A stretch of 64,000 bases of DNA from Bacillota bacterium (GTDB lineage: Bacteria; Bacillota; JADQBR01), in NCBI GenBank assembly GCA_016278515.1, contig JADQBR010000060.1, positions 1 through 64,000 of the forward strand, in the 5' to 3' direction. Positions within the stretch are counted from its first letter, which is position 1; each line of letters opens with the position of its first letter. Positions 45,100 through 53,657 of the stretch are shown here, piece after piece. The notes beneath the pieces are model-generated. The model ran no database searches. It was given only the letters and a program-made list of their open reading frames with translations, and had not been told where the DNA came from. The translations under genes were made by a program, and so were the position numbers.

Positions 45100-45876
45100 C
45101 TATAGTGTCTCCTGAATCCCCACAGTTGTAGTAAAACTTAGTTTATCTCCTCGGCATATAAACCATCCCCAACTGACGGGGCTTTGGTTAAAGTCATAAA
45201 AAATGTGTTCCAGTAAAAAAGCGGCGGTGCCCGTCTCAGCCTTCAATACCTTAGCTTCTTCACTGCTTATCACAGTTGCTTCTATTCCTAATTCACCATT
45301 CTTAAACTCTGAAGAACCTGTGCCGCTGAAAAGTCCCCTTAGGGAAGTAACTTCCAGTTCCGACTCTACTATGGGTCGGGTAGGGTCATAAATCAAATAC
45401 TCTTTATGATAAAAAAAAGGCTCATTATCTTTAAGCAGCAGGCGGCGAATTAAAATAAGTGGTTCACCTCCACCCACAGCCAACTTTTTTGAAGCCCGGT
45501 CTTTAGCTGGGACAATACGCACTTCTAAAATCTTAACTGTAGTACTTTCATCTAGAAAAAACTCCTGTAAGCCCTTTAAATGGAATGCGGCAGACCCAAG
45601 ATTAATTGAATTGACATATGTTCCGCTTCCTTGAACAGCATTTGCCACTGCCTGGTCAATCAGGATATTGACGGCTCTTCTAACCGTCATAGGACTCACT
45701 TTGTATTCCTTGCATAACTTAGATTCCGAAGGCAGCTTGTCTCCGGGACGGAAAACACCTAAAGAAATTTGCTGTTTTATAATATTTACTAATTGGATAT
45801 ATGCGGGCTCATAAGATTCACGATCAATTTTTAAATCTAAGTCCCCATTGGTTGGTTTTCCTTTATCAATCTCCAT
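45100..45876 (-). CDS. GntR family transcriptional regulator with UTRA domain
   Basis: The 258-residue regulator has a winged helix-turn-helix domain (about 20-90: GVFRPGDKLPSESKLCKEYKV, then SPMTVRRAVNIL) and a C-terminal UTRA ligand domain (about 110-255) as in HutC/FarR. It lies within the corrinoid gene cluster, between the pterin methyltransferase and the second corrinoid protein. It may act on the palindrome at 49021-49040 and on its own upstream region, where ATAG-6-CTAT occurs at 45904-45917. The ligand is unknown. Confidence 0.9.
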   Translation of the reverse strand: MEIDKGKPTNGDLDLKIDRESYEPAYIQLVNIIKQQISLGVFRPGDKLPSESKLCKEYKVSPMTVRRAVNILIDQAVANAVQGSGTYVNSINLGSAAFHLKGLQEFFLDESTTVKILEVRIVPAKDRASKKLAVGGGEPLILIRRLLLKDNEPFFYHKEYLIYDPTRPIVESELEVTSLRGLFSGTGSSEFKNGELGIEATVISSEEAKVLKAETGTAAFLLEHIFYDFNQSPVSWGWFICRGDKLSFTTTVGIQETL

Positions 45877-45988
45877 CTAAATCCCTCGCTGCGTTTTTCA
45901 ATAATAGTTTTAGCTATAAGATAATAATAACAAATATACCTTAACCTAACAAATATATATACATTATAATTGTATTTATTTGCTCAAG

Positions 45989-46783
45989 CTACTTCATTTT
46001 ACTCCTTTGAAATCTCAGGAACTCCTTGCAATACCTATCATTACCCAGTAAAGTGTTTGTGCTGATTAGTAAAGACATTAGTCTGTCATCCAAAGGGTTT
46101 ATAATGGCGGAATCCATTCCTTTGGTCATGCACATGACTAAGAAGGCCTGGTTAAGGTCCTGGCGGGCCGGAAGGCCAAAGGAAATATTACTGAGACCGC
46201 AGGTAACATGTGTGTCAGGATACTGTTCCTTAATTGCAGCGACTGTATCCAAAACCTCAGTACCATAGTTAATATTTACACTAACAGGCTTTATCAAAGG
46301 ATCAAAGAAAATATCTTTTTCATCAACCCCTGCTCCTTTAAGATTTTCTGCCAATCTATCAACTATTGCTAAACGCTGCTCAGCGGTGTCAGGCATTCCA
46401 ACTTTATCATCCATACACAAAGCAATTATACTGGCATCGTATTCGGTTATCAAAGGCAGTACTTGAGAGAGCCTATCCTTTTCAGCCGTAATTGAATTAA
46501 TCATCGCCCGGCCTCTATGCTGTTCCAAAGCTTTTTGAATAGCATTGGGATTAGGGCTGTCTATACACAGGGGTATATCCACAACATCCTGTACTATCTT
46601 TACTAACCACGGAAGTACTTCAATTTCATCGTTTACAAGTGTACCGGCATTCACATCCACATAATGTGCTCCTGCCTCAACTTGCTTTTTTGCAATATCC
46701 TGTATGTATTGGACATCCTTTTTGCTCACTGCCTCGGCAATAGCTTTTCTACTAGTATTAATGAGTTCCCCAATAATAATCAT
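45989..46783 (-). CDS. Pterin-binding methyltransferase (methyltetrahydrofolate:corrinoid, AcsE/MetH-like)
   Basis: This 264-residue TIM-barrel enzyme should pass the methyl group from the corrinoid protein to tetrahydrofolate (methyltransferase II). It has IIIGELINTSRKAIAEAV, VDVNAGTLVNDE, PLCIDSPNP and CGLSNISFGLP, the pterin-binding signature of the AcsE/MetH family. ATG at 46783 is chosen because GGGAGG lies eight bases upstream; a longer frame starts before that site. It follows the UroD-type gene with a hairpin between. Confidence 0.93.
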   Translation of the reverse strand: MIIIGELINTSRKAIAEAVSKKDVQYIQDIAKKQVEAGAHYVDVNAGTLVNDEIEVLPWLVKIVQDVVDIPLCIDSPNPNAIQKALEQHRGRAMINSITAEKDRLSQVLPLITEYDASIIALCMDDKVGMPDTAEQRLAIVDRLAENLKGAGVDEKDIFFDPLIKPVSVNINYGTEVLDTVAAIKEQYPDTHVTCGLSNISFGLPARQDLNQAFLVMCMTKGMDSAIINPLDDRLMSLLISTNTLLGNDRYCKEFLRFQRSKMK

Positions 46784-46868
46784 ATATTTCATCCTCCCAC
46801 AGTGCATTCAGTCAAGTTACTAATCCAAGCCTTTGACTTGGAAAACTCTTCCTATCCATTAAGAAAAT

Positions 46869-46892
46869 GGCGGCACCAGCCAAGATGCCGCC
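46869..46892 (-). terminator. Intercistronic hairpin
   Basis: GGCGGCA and TGCCGCC pair around a 10-base loop in the gap between the UroD-type and pterin methyltransferase genes. ATTTTC rather than a clean T-run follows on the minus strand, so it may stabilise or attenuate rather than end the transcript. Confidence 0.5.
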
Positions 46893-46922
46893 TTGAAAAT
46901 CTAAATAAATATCCTTTCGTTA

Positions 46923-48266
46923 TTAGTATCTACCATACTTCAATCCGGCTTGCACTAGGGCATGAAGGTTTTCAGCTTCAGCATCCTCAATGACAACACC
47001 GTTTGCTAAAATAAAACCACCATCTTGAGCTACATTTTCCATCAGAAACTTCACATAATCTTCTACCTCTTGGGGTTTACCGGCTTTCAGCATTGAGCCG
47101 GACACATTGCCACCCATGCATGCTCTACCTTGCAATACCTTTTTAGCTTCAACCATATCCGTATCATCAAAGAGCCAGTAAGTTTTTCCTTCAGGAATTT
47201 CCGGGTCAGCCAAGAATTCCAACCTTTGATTATAAGCGCCCTCTACAAACAAGAAAGGCACGCATCCCTCATCCACCAGACCTTTGATAACAGCCTTCAG
47301 AGTAGGCCAGTAATACTTGGCAAAGTCCTTATTAGACAGGAAGCCGTCTGCGCCCTTGTGGAGCGGTATAAAGACAAATGGATTATGATTGGCAGTAGCC
47401 GCACGTACACCCATTTCTACGTTGATGGCAACAAGCTTGTCCATAGCTTCTAACAGTTTGTCGGGACGACGGAACATATCCAGCATTATTGGGCGGGTTC
47501 CTCTCAGAGTATCTCCCAACGTATCAAAAGGAGCCTTGGCAAAGCCACCCATCATTCCGGGCATACCCTGTGTAGCTTGGACTTCTCCATCAATTGCCCC
47601 AACGGCACCAATCCATTCCAGAGCTGCCTCTCCCGCTGCCAACAACTTTTTAAATGAATCCTGTACGTCTGGCAAACCAAAGGGTATCATGGACGCACCT
47701 ACGAAGGGCAGTTCCACCAGGTCCGTCCATGGCGATAATGCCTGCCACGGTGCAAAAGCACCGAATGTGCGGGGCAAATAGCGGCGCATCCAATAGCCTG
47801 ACGGGTCATTTATCAGCATGTCATATTCTGAATCTAGCATGTATTCCTTTTCCACACACTGGTAGGAAGCATTATCAGCAGTACCATTTCCGGGCCATTG
47901 ATAGAGATTATACTCCAAAATTTCGAATACTTTTCCCGGACCTAAAGTAAAACAGCTTGCCAATGTATCGGGCTTAAAATCTTTGTTGAATTTCTTAAAG
48001 GCAATACCCAGTTTTTCATAATCATACATCATGTCATAGGCTGTAAAGCCAGCATATACTGCCGGGTAAAAACCAACGCTGAGGCTGATAGGTACCCTTT
48101 CAGGTTTTTTTAGCTCAATAGCATCCTTAATCATCTGGACCCGTTGTTTGTATGCCTGCTCCGCTTCCTGAGAAGCAAATTCAATGCCCGGATTCATAAA
48201 CTCATCAAAACGCACCTCATATTTTTCCTGCGCGGAAAGTTTATCCCAGTTATCCGTAAGTTTCAT
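46923..48266 (-). CDS. Uroporphyrinogen-decarboxylase-family corrinoid methyltransferase (methyltransferase I)
   Basis: The 447-residue protein is of the URO-D/MtaA superfamily and should move a methyl group from a donor to the corrinoid protein encoded two bases upstream. Family features include ELKKPERVPISLSVGFYP, FVFIPLHKGADGFLS, FLFVEGAYNQRLEFL and CMGGNVSGSMLKAG. The HxCG zinc motif typical of MtaA/MtbA is replaced by VEGAYN, which points away from methanol and methylamine and toward MtvB-like O-demethylase enzymes. It is about 90 residues longer than HemE and lies with corrinoid genes, so it is not a heme enzyme. The substrate is not determined. Confidence 0.88.
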   Translation of the reverse strand: MKLTDNWDKLSAQEKYEVRFDEFMNPGIEFASQEAEQAYKQRVQMIKDAIELKKPERVPISLSVGFYPAVYAGFTAYDMMYDYEKLGIAFKKFNKDFKPDTLASCFTLGPGKVFEILEYNLYQWPGNGTADNASYQCVEKEYMLDSEYDMLINDPSGYWMRRYLPRTFGAFAPWQALSPWTDLVELPFVGASMIPFGLPDVQDSFKKLLAAGEAALEWIGAVGAIDGEVQATQGMPGMMGGFAKAPFDTLGDTLRGTRPIMLDMFRRPDKLLEAMDKLVAINVEMGVRAATANHNPFVFIPLHKGADGFLSNKDFAKYYWPTLKAVIKGLVDEGCVPFLFVEGAYNQRLEFLADPEIPEGKTYWLFDDTDMVEAKKVLQGRACMGGNVSGSMLKAGKPQEVEDYVKFLMENVAQDGGFILANGVVIEDAEAENLHALVQAGLKYGRY

Positions 48267-48268
48267 CT

Positions 48269-48910
48269 CTATTTACCCCCCATCCACTTTTTAGCCAAGG
48301 AGACCGCTTCCACAGCGTCCTTGCCCCAAGCATCAGCACCTGTATAATCTTTAATTTGATCATTTATAGGAGCACCGCCGATAATAATTTGTACGTCTTT
48401 TCGCAACCCTGCATCTTCTATTGCCTTTACCGTATCCCTCATTTTATCAAAAGCTAAAGTAAGCAGTGCGCTCATACCCACTATTTGGGGTCGATGTTCT
48501 TTTATTCCTTCAACGAACTTCTCCGGTGGTACATCTTCTCCTAAATCAATAACCTTGAAACCATTAATATCCAACATAAACGAAACTATATTTTTACCTA
48601 TATCATGTATGTCCCCTTGAACCGTACCAATAAGCACCTTTCCAAGAATCTTACTATCGTCTTCATCAGCCGAATCTCCCATTTTTGATTTGGTTAAATC
48701 AGAAATCTGATTTAACATTTCCCCTGTCAACATCAATTCGGGCATGAAATATTCGCCCTTTTCATACCTCTCGCCGATAATCTCCACAGCTTTGCGACAG
48801 TTATCTAAAACATCCAATGGCTTGACACCTTGATCCAGCAATTCCTGAACCAAATCTACAACTTCTTCCTCACGCAGCTCAACAATGGCATTAATTAACT
48901 TTTGATACAT
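48269..48910 (-). CDS. Corrinoid protein of a methyltransferase system (MtvC/MtaC-like)
   Basis: This 213-residue methyl carrier has a helical cap domain (GERYEKGEYFMPELMLTGE) and a B12 domain with DIHDIGKN, His102 being the cobalt ligand, plus GMSALLTLAF and IIIGGAPINDQ. GGGGGAGG precedes the ATG. It is the first gene of the operon, two bases ahead of the UroD-type methyltransferase, and is driven by the palindromic promoter at 49016-49045. Confidence 0.94.
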   Translation of the reverse strand: MYQKLINAIVELREEEVVDLVQELLDQGVKPLDVLDNCRKAVEIIGERYEKGEYFMPELMLTGEMLNQISDLTKSKMGDSADEDDSKILGKVLIGTVQGDIHDIGKNIVSFMLDINGFKVIDLGEDVPPEKFVEGIKEHRPQIVGMSALLTLAFDKMRDTVKAIEDAGLRKDVQIIIGGAPINDQIKDYTGADAWGKDAVEAVSLAKKWMGGK

Positions 48911-49015
48911 GTTTTGTCCTCCCCCTTAACGGTATTTTTTCATGCCTTCCTATAATTTAGATTTAATACCCCCTTCACTCATTAACGAGATTACCAATAC
49001 GTCATCTTATTATTA

Positions 49016-49045
49016 ATTATATAGTTATATATATAACTATGTCAA
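49016..49045 (-). promoter_or_regulatory. Promoter with palindromic operator in its spacer
   Basis: On the minus strand TTGACA (49045-49040), an 18-base spacer and TATAAT (49021-49016) form a consensus promoter. The spacer with its edge bases is the perfect 20-bp palindrome ATAGTTATATATATAACTAT (49021-49040). A dimeric repressor bound there would block RNA polymerase. The GntR-type regulator at 45100 is the obvious candidate. The transcript would start about 100 bases before the corrinoid gene. Confidence 0.8.
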
Positions 49046-49089
49046 TGATTTAGTCTATTTATTCTGAACCTTCTCAAAGTCCAGTATTT

Positions 49090-49126
49090 AAAAAAGACCA
49101 CTGTACTATGACAGATGGTCTTTTTT
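49090..49126 (-). terminator. Terminator of the heme biosynthesis operon
   Basis: AAAAAAGACCA and TGGTCTTTTTT pair, with inner CTGT/ACAG, just after the ahbD-like stop. T-runs on both strands. Confidence 0.9.
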
Positions 49127-49158
49127 AAAATCGTAACTTAACAAACAACTATTCTTTT

Positions 49159-50154
49159 TTATTTACCTTTTCTTCCATGATATAAACACCAAGGCTCTTC
49201 TGCCATATAGTCTTCATCATGGTAGTAATAAGCTCTGGCGCGACAGCCGCCGCAAATTTTCTTATAGCCGCAGCTTCCACAGCCTCCCTTATAATCCAAG
49301 GTCCTTAATTCTTCAAAAACAGGGCTGTTTTTCCATAACTCACTAAAGGATTGTTCTTTAACGTTTCCAATATTGATCGGTAAGTATGCACACGGCTGAA
49401 CATCGCCCCTTGGGCCGATAATACAGTAGCTGGTCCCAGCCAGACAACCTCGACCAAAGCGCAGATTCATTCCCATCTGCTTAGCGATACGCATGAACTG
49501 AGGCGCACAGGTTGGCTTTAATTCAATGTCCACCTGCTGCTGTTTCTTTAATATTCTTTCCAGCAATCTTTCGTACTGTTCAGCACGGAGAGATTCTACT
49601 TCAATATTTTTAGCACGACCTGATGGAACTAAAAAGAAGATATGATGAGCTACAGCACCCTTCTCGACGGCGAAATCCGTAATGGCCTCAACCTCATGGT
49701 CATTCCACTCCATTACCGTAGTATGGATTTGGAAGGGAAGTCCAATTTCTTTACAGTTTTCCATTCCTCGCACAGCTTCATCCCAAGCATGTTCATACTT
49801 GCGCAGATTATCGTGTTTGGCTTTATCCAAACTATCTAAACTAATACCAACACCCATCACACCCAAGTCTTTCAGTTTCTGCGCAACCTCTTTTGTAATT
49901 AAGCTGCCGTTGGTACCAAAAACTGCCCTAAGGCCGCCTTTAACAGCATGTTCCACCAGATCAAAGATATCTTCCCTCATAAACGGTTCTCCACCGCTAA
50001 AAATCATAATCTTAAAGCCGGCTTTAATTATTTCGTCGATTAACTGTTTTCCCTGCTCCGTTGTTAATTCTTCATCTGCTTTAGCTCCTGCTTCCCGGTA
50101 ACAATGGTCACAAAACATGTTGCACTGGTTTGTTGTATTCCATGAAATTATCAT
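49159..50154 (-). CDS. ahbD: Radical SAM/SPASM heme biosynthesis protein, AhbD/NirJ2-like
   Basis: The product of about 331 residues is a radical SAM enzyme of the NirJ/Ahb group that acts on siroheme-derived tetrapyrroles; AhbD converts the last two propionates of iron-coproporphyrin to vinyls. It starts MIISWNTTNQCNMFCDHCYR with the CX3CX2C cluster, followed by FSGGEPFMR. A C-terminal SPASM region has cysteines in GRGCLAGTSYC, DVQPCAY, GGCGSCGYKKICGGC and PWCLY. ATG at 50154 is set by GGAGG eight bases upstream. It ends the hem operon. Assignment to AhbD rather than AhbC rests on the N-terminal pattern; no second radical SAM gene is in the window. Confidence 0.82.
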   Translation of the reverse strand: MIISWNTTNQCNMFCDHCYREAGAKADEELTTEQGKQLIDEIIKAGFKIMIFSGGEPFMREDIFDLVEHAVKGGLRAVFGTNGSLITKEVAQKLKDLGVMGVGISLDSLDKAKHDNLRKYEHAWDEAVRGMENCKEIGLPFQIHTTVMEWNDHEVEAITDFAVEKGAVAHHIFFLVPSGRAKNIEVESLRAEQYERLLERILKKQQQVDIELKPTCAPQFMRIAKQMGMNLRFGRGCLAGTSYCIIGPRGDVQPCAYLPINIGNVKEQSFSELWKNSPVFEELRTLDYKGGCGSCGYKKICGGCRARAYYYHDEDYMAEEPWCLYHGRKGK

Positions 50155-50180
50155 AGACTCTACCTCCGTTCTTATGCTCC

Positions 50181-51158
50181 CTAACTCTCCCGTAACCACT
50201 TAGCTATATCTTTTGCAAAGTAGGTTAAAACCAAGTCTGCGCCTGCACGTTTAAACCCAATCATCATTTCCATGACAACGCTCTTCTCATCTATCCATCC
50301 TTTTGCTGCTGCCGCTTTTATCATGGAGTACTCCCCACTAACATTATAAGCGGCTAAAGGATAACCAAACTCCTCTTTCACACGCCTAATGATGTCCATG
50401 TAAGCCAGAGCAGGCTTAACCATCACAATATCAGCACCTTCCTCAATATCCAAGGTGGTCTCTTTTATTGCTTCATCACCATTAGGCGGGTCCATTTGGT
50501 AGCTGCGTCGATCGCCGAATTGAGGTGTTGAATCTGCCGCATCTCTAAAAGGTCCGTAAAAGGCTGAAGAATACTTAGCAGAATACGCCATAATGGGAAT
50601 ATGAGAGTATCCATTTTCATCCAACTGCTCTCTAATAGCAGCAACCCGTCCATCCATCATATCTGAAGGGGCAACCATATCGGCACCTGCTTTGGCGTGT
50701 GACACCGCTGTACGGGCTAAATATTCCAATGTTGGGTCATTCATTACTTCCCCATCATTAATAATACCACAATGCCCGTGACTGGTAAATTCACAAAGAC
50801 AAACATCAGTTATTACCAGCAGGTCCGGATATTTTTCTTTGATAGATCTTATTGCCTGCTGCACTATTCCATCATCGACAAAAGCACCAGTTCCTACCTC
50901 GTCTTTCTCCCCTGGAATTCCGAATAGAATGATTGCCGGAATATCCAATTCTACTACTTCACCCACCGCCGGTAACAACTTATCAATTGAATATTGAAAC
51001 ACACCGGGCATGGAGGAAACTTCGTTCTCCTGATCATTCCCGTACATTACGAACATAGGATAAATTAAATCATCCACAGTCAATCTGTTTTCTTGAACCA
51101 TTTTACGCAGTGTGGCGCTACGCCTTAAGCGCCTGGGTCGTAAAGTTGGAAAATACAT
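50181..51158 (-). CDS. hemB: Porphobilinogen synthase (delta-aminolevulinic acid dehydratase)
   Basis: HemB joins two 5-aminolevulinates into porphobilinogen. The 325-residue protein has the zinc-type cysteine cluster in [14 protein letters not shown] and the two active-site lysines in [18 protein letters not shown] and [16 protein letters not shown] is six bases before the ATG. It is 18 bases after cobA-hemD in the hem operon. Confidence 0.97.
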   Translation of the reverse strand: MYFPTLRPRRLRRSATLRKMVQENRLTVDDLIYPMFVMYGNDQENEVSSMPGVFQYSIDKLLPAVGEVVELDIPAIILFGIPGEKDEVGTGAFVDDGIVQQAIRSIKEKYPDLLVITDVCLCEFTSHGHCGIINDGEVMNDPTLEYLARTAVSHAKAGADMVAPSDMMDGRVAAIREQLDENGYSHIPIMAYSAKYSSAFYGPFRDAADSTPQFGDRRSYQMDPPNGDEAIKETTLDIEEGADIVMVKPALAYMDIIRRVKEEFGYPLAAYNVSGEYSMIKAAAAKGWIDEKSVVMEMMIGFKRAGADLVLTYFAKDIAKWLRES

Positions 51159-51176
51159 ATTGCACCTCCGTATAAC

Positions 51177-52694
51177 TTATTGTGTAATAGAAAAAAATTC
51201 AACCAGTTTACTTATCAGTCCTTCAATAGTATACTCGTCAGCCTCTAAGTGTACTTTTAGCTCAAAATCTCTAGCCGTATTAGCAGTAATTGGTCCAATA
51301 CAGGCAACAGTCACATCAGACAATAACTCTTTTAACCTATCTTTTGGAATCAGACGGACAAAATTTCTGACAGTGGATGAACTGGTAAATGTCAACACAT
51401 GTATCTTCTGATGCTCCAGCAGTTCAAGCAGGTAACCAGAATCTCTTGTGGCTGCTACAGTTCGATAGGCCACCACTTCAGTAACCTGGGCCCCTTCATT
51501 TATTAGCTGTGTGGGCAGCACTTGACGAGCAATGTCGGCCCTTGGCAATAATATTTTTTTACCAGCAACACCTAATTTCTTCATTCCTTCAATCACGGCT
51601 TCCGCCACATATTCTTGAGGCATGTAATCAACTAAAAGGCCCCTTTTCTCAATGGCCCTACATGTTTTGGGTCCGATAGCAGCAATTTTGACCCCTGTTA
51701 GACTGCGCACATCTTTTTTCAGTTGATAGAGACGATCAAAGAAGCTATTAACACCGTTTGCGCTAGTAAAGACTACCCAATGATAGTCTTTAATCTCCTC
51801 CAACGCAGCATCCAATGGAGTGAAATCAGGGGCAACAATATCTATCACGGGAAATACCAAGGGATCCCCGCCTAATTCCTCAACCTTATCAGCAAACTTA
51901 TCTGCTTGATGCTTCGGCCTGGTGATTAAAATGCGTTTACCAAAGAAAGGCCTGCTTTCTGCCCACATGAGCTGCTCTCTTAGGGCACCCGTTTCGCCAA
52001 TAACAATGACTGCAGGGTGTGTTAATTCATGCTCTTTAACCACATCTGAAATGGTGTCCAGCGTTCCGGTTACAGTCTTTTGTTCAGGAGTTGTTCCCCA
52101 TTGGATAACCGCAGCCGGAGTACTTCCTTCCATCCCTTCAGCCTGCAATTTGGAAGCGATATGAGGTAAATTTTTTAGACCCATTAAAATAACCAATGTC
52201 CCGATGTTAGTCAGTTGTGCCCAGGGAACCTGTGAGGACGCTTTTTCCGGATCTTCATTACCGGTTATAATTGCGAGAGAAGAATTCTTCTCTCTATATG
52301 TAAGAGGAATACCAGCATAAGCAGGAACCGCAACAGCGGACGTCACTCCCGGCACTATTTCAAATGGAATCTCTGCTTGGGCTAGTACTAATGCTTCTTC
52401 GCCCCCACGTCCAAAAACGAAGGGGTCTCCACCTTTCAACCTGATTACCGTCAGACCTTGTCGAGCATAGTCAAGTAAAGCACCATTAATTAGTTCCTGG
52501 TCTACCAGATGTTTATCAGGATCTTTTCCGGCGTAAATTAGCTTACAATCGGGCTTAGCATAATCAATCAGACGCCTGCTGACTAGGCGATCATAAACCA
52601 ACACATCGGCCTTTTGTATGCATTTTAGTCCCTTAACTGTAATAAGGCCGGGATCACCCGGCCCGGCTCCCACCAGATAAACTTTTCCCATCAT
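51177..52694 (-). CDS. cobA-hemD: Fused uroporphyrinogen-III C-methyltransferase / uroporphyrinogen-III synthase
   Basis: The 505-residue protein joins two steps. Residues 1-240 are SUMT, which makes precorrin-2 with S-adenosylmethionine (VYLVGAGPGDPGLITVKGL, GGDPFVFGRGGEEA, and GIPLTYR). Residues 250-500 are HemD, which closes the tetrapyrrole ring (GKRILITRPKHQADKFADKV, FTSANGVNSFFDRL, and FTSSSTVRNF). Such fusions are common in Clostridia and feed siroheme and cobalamin. The start overlaps the hemC stop by one base (TAATG). Confidence 0.96.
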   Translation of the reverse strand: MMGKVYLVGAGPGDPGLITVKGLKCIQKADVLVYDRLVSRRLIDYAKPDCKLIYAGKDPDKHLVDQELINGALLDYARQGLTVIRLKGGDPFVFGRGGEEALVLAQAEIPFEIVPGVTSAVAVPAYAGIPLTYREKNSSLAIITGNEDPEKASSQVPWAQLTNIGTLVILMGLKNLPHIASKLQAEGMEGSTPAAVIQWGTTPEQKTVTGTLDTISDVVKEHELTHPAVIVIGETGALREQLMWAESRPFFGKRILITRPKHQADKFADKVEELGGDPLVFPVIDIVAPDFTPLDAALEEIKDYHWVVFTSANGVNSFFDRLYQLKKDVRSLTGVKIAAIGPKTCRAIEKRGLLVDYMPQEYVAEAVIEGMKKLGVAGKKILLPRADIARQVLPTQLINEGAQVTEVVAYRTVAATRDSGYLLELLEHQKIHVLTFTSSSTVRNFVRLIPKDRLKELLSDVTVACIGPITANTARDFELKVHLEADEYTIEGLISKLVEFFSITQ

Positions 52695-53632
52695 TATAGT
52701 TCCTCCGATTCTCTCCTTACAGCCTCAAGAATTTTTTCTGCTCCCTTAGCAAGTAATTTATCAGCTAGTTGAATACCTAACTCATTTGCCTCATTAATAC
52801 TTCCGGATACTTGATCAGCTAACAACTGACTCCCATCCAGACTGGCCACATTGCCACGCAGCGTTAAAGTATGTCCTTCCACTTGACCCAGCGCTCCAAT
52901 TGGAATTTGACATCCCCCTTCCAATTTTCGCAGCATGGCTCGTTCAGACAAAATAGCTTTTTCAGAAGGTTGGTGGTTTAACTTGGCAACAATAGCCTTT
53001 AATTCTTCATCATCTTGGCGTAACTCTACTCCGATGGACCCCTGTCCTACAGCCGGTAAAATTAAATCAACAGAAATTCTTTCCTCAATTCTATCTGACC
53101 ATCCCAAACGTTCCACACCGGCTGCAGCAAGAATAAGTGCATCAAAATCCTGCTCCTCCAGTTTCCTTAAGCGAGTATTTAGGTTTCCCCGCACGTCTTC
53201 AATAGTCAAATCAGAGCGATATTTTAAAAGCTGCGCACGCCTGCGAAGACTGCTGGTTGCCACTCTGGCACCGTGGGGCAGATCCTTAAGCGTATACCCT
53301 TTATGTGAAACTACAACATCCCGCGGATCAAATCTTTCTGCAATTGCCCCAATTGTTAAACCTGCCGGCAAAGCAGTAGGTAGATCCTTCATACTATGCA
53401 CAGCAAAATCAATTTCACCTGTTAGCATTGCAACTTCCAATTCCTTAGTAAACAATCCTTTATCACCGATTTTAGCTAAAGCAACATCCAGTATTTTATC
53501 CCCTTGGGTTCTGATATGCTTGACAGAAAATTTATAGTCCGGATTCAACTGCTGAAGCTTGTCCTTTACCCAATTGGTCTGCCATAAAGCCAGTGCACTG
53601 GCCCTAGAACCTATGATAATTTCCCGTTTCAT
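52694..53632 (-). CDS. hemC: Hydroxymethylbilane synthase (porphobilinogen deaminase)
   Basis: HemC polymerises four porphobilinogens on a dipyrromethane cofactor. The product of about 312 residues starts MKREIIIGSRASALALWQTN and holds the cofactor-binding cysteine in KLEGGCQIPIGALG, plus VRGNLNTRLRKL. ATG 53632 is preferred over an in-frame TTG four codons earlier, since GAGGG lies just upstream. It sits between hemA and cobA-hemD. Confidence 0.97.
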   Translation of the reverse strand: MKREIIIGSRASALALWQTNWVKDKLQQLNPDYKFSVKHIRTQGDKILDVALAKIGDKGLFTKELEVAMLTGEIDFAVHSMKDLPTALPAGLTIGAIAERFDPRDVVVSHKGYTLKDLPHGARVATSSLRRRAQLLKYRSDLTIEDVRGNLNTRLRKLEEQDFDALILAAAGVERLGWSDRIEERISVDLILPAVGQGSIGVELRQDDEELKAIVAKLNHQPSEKAILSERAMLRKLEGGCQIPIGALGQVEGHTLTLRGNVASLDGSQLLADQVSGSINEANELGIQLADKLLAKGAEKILEAVRRESEEL

Positions 53633-53657
53633 GCTATCCCTCAAATCTATTCATTAT

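Noticed and set aside
46923-48266. Reading the UroD-family gene as hemE because hem genes are close
   Set aside because: It is about 90 residues too long, directly coupled to a corrinoid protein gene, and the siroheme route needs no HemE.
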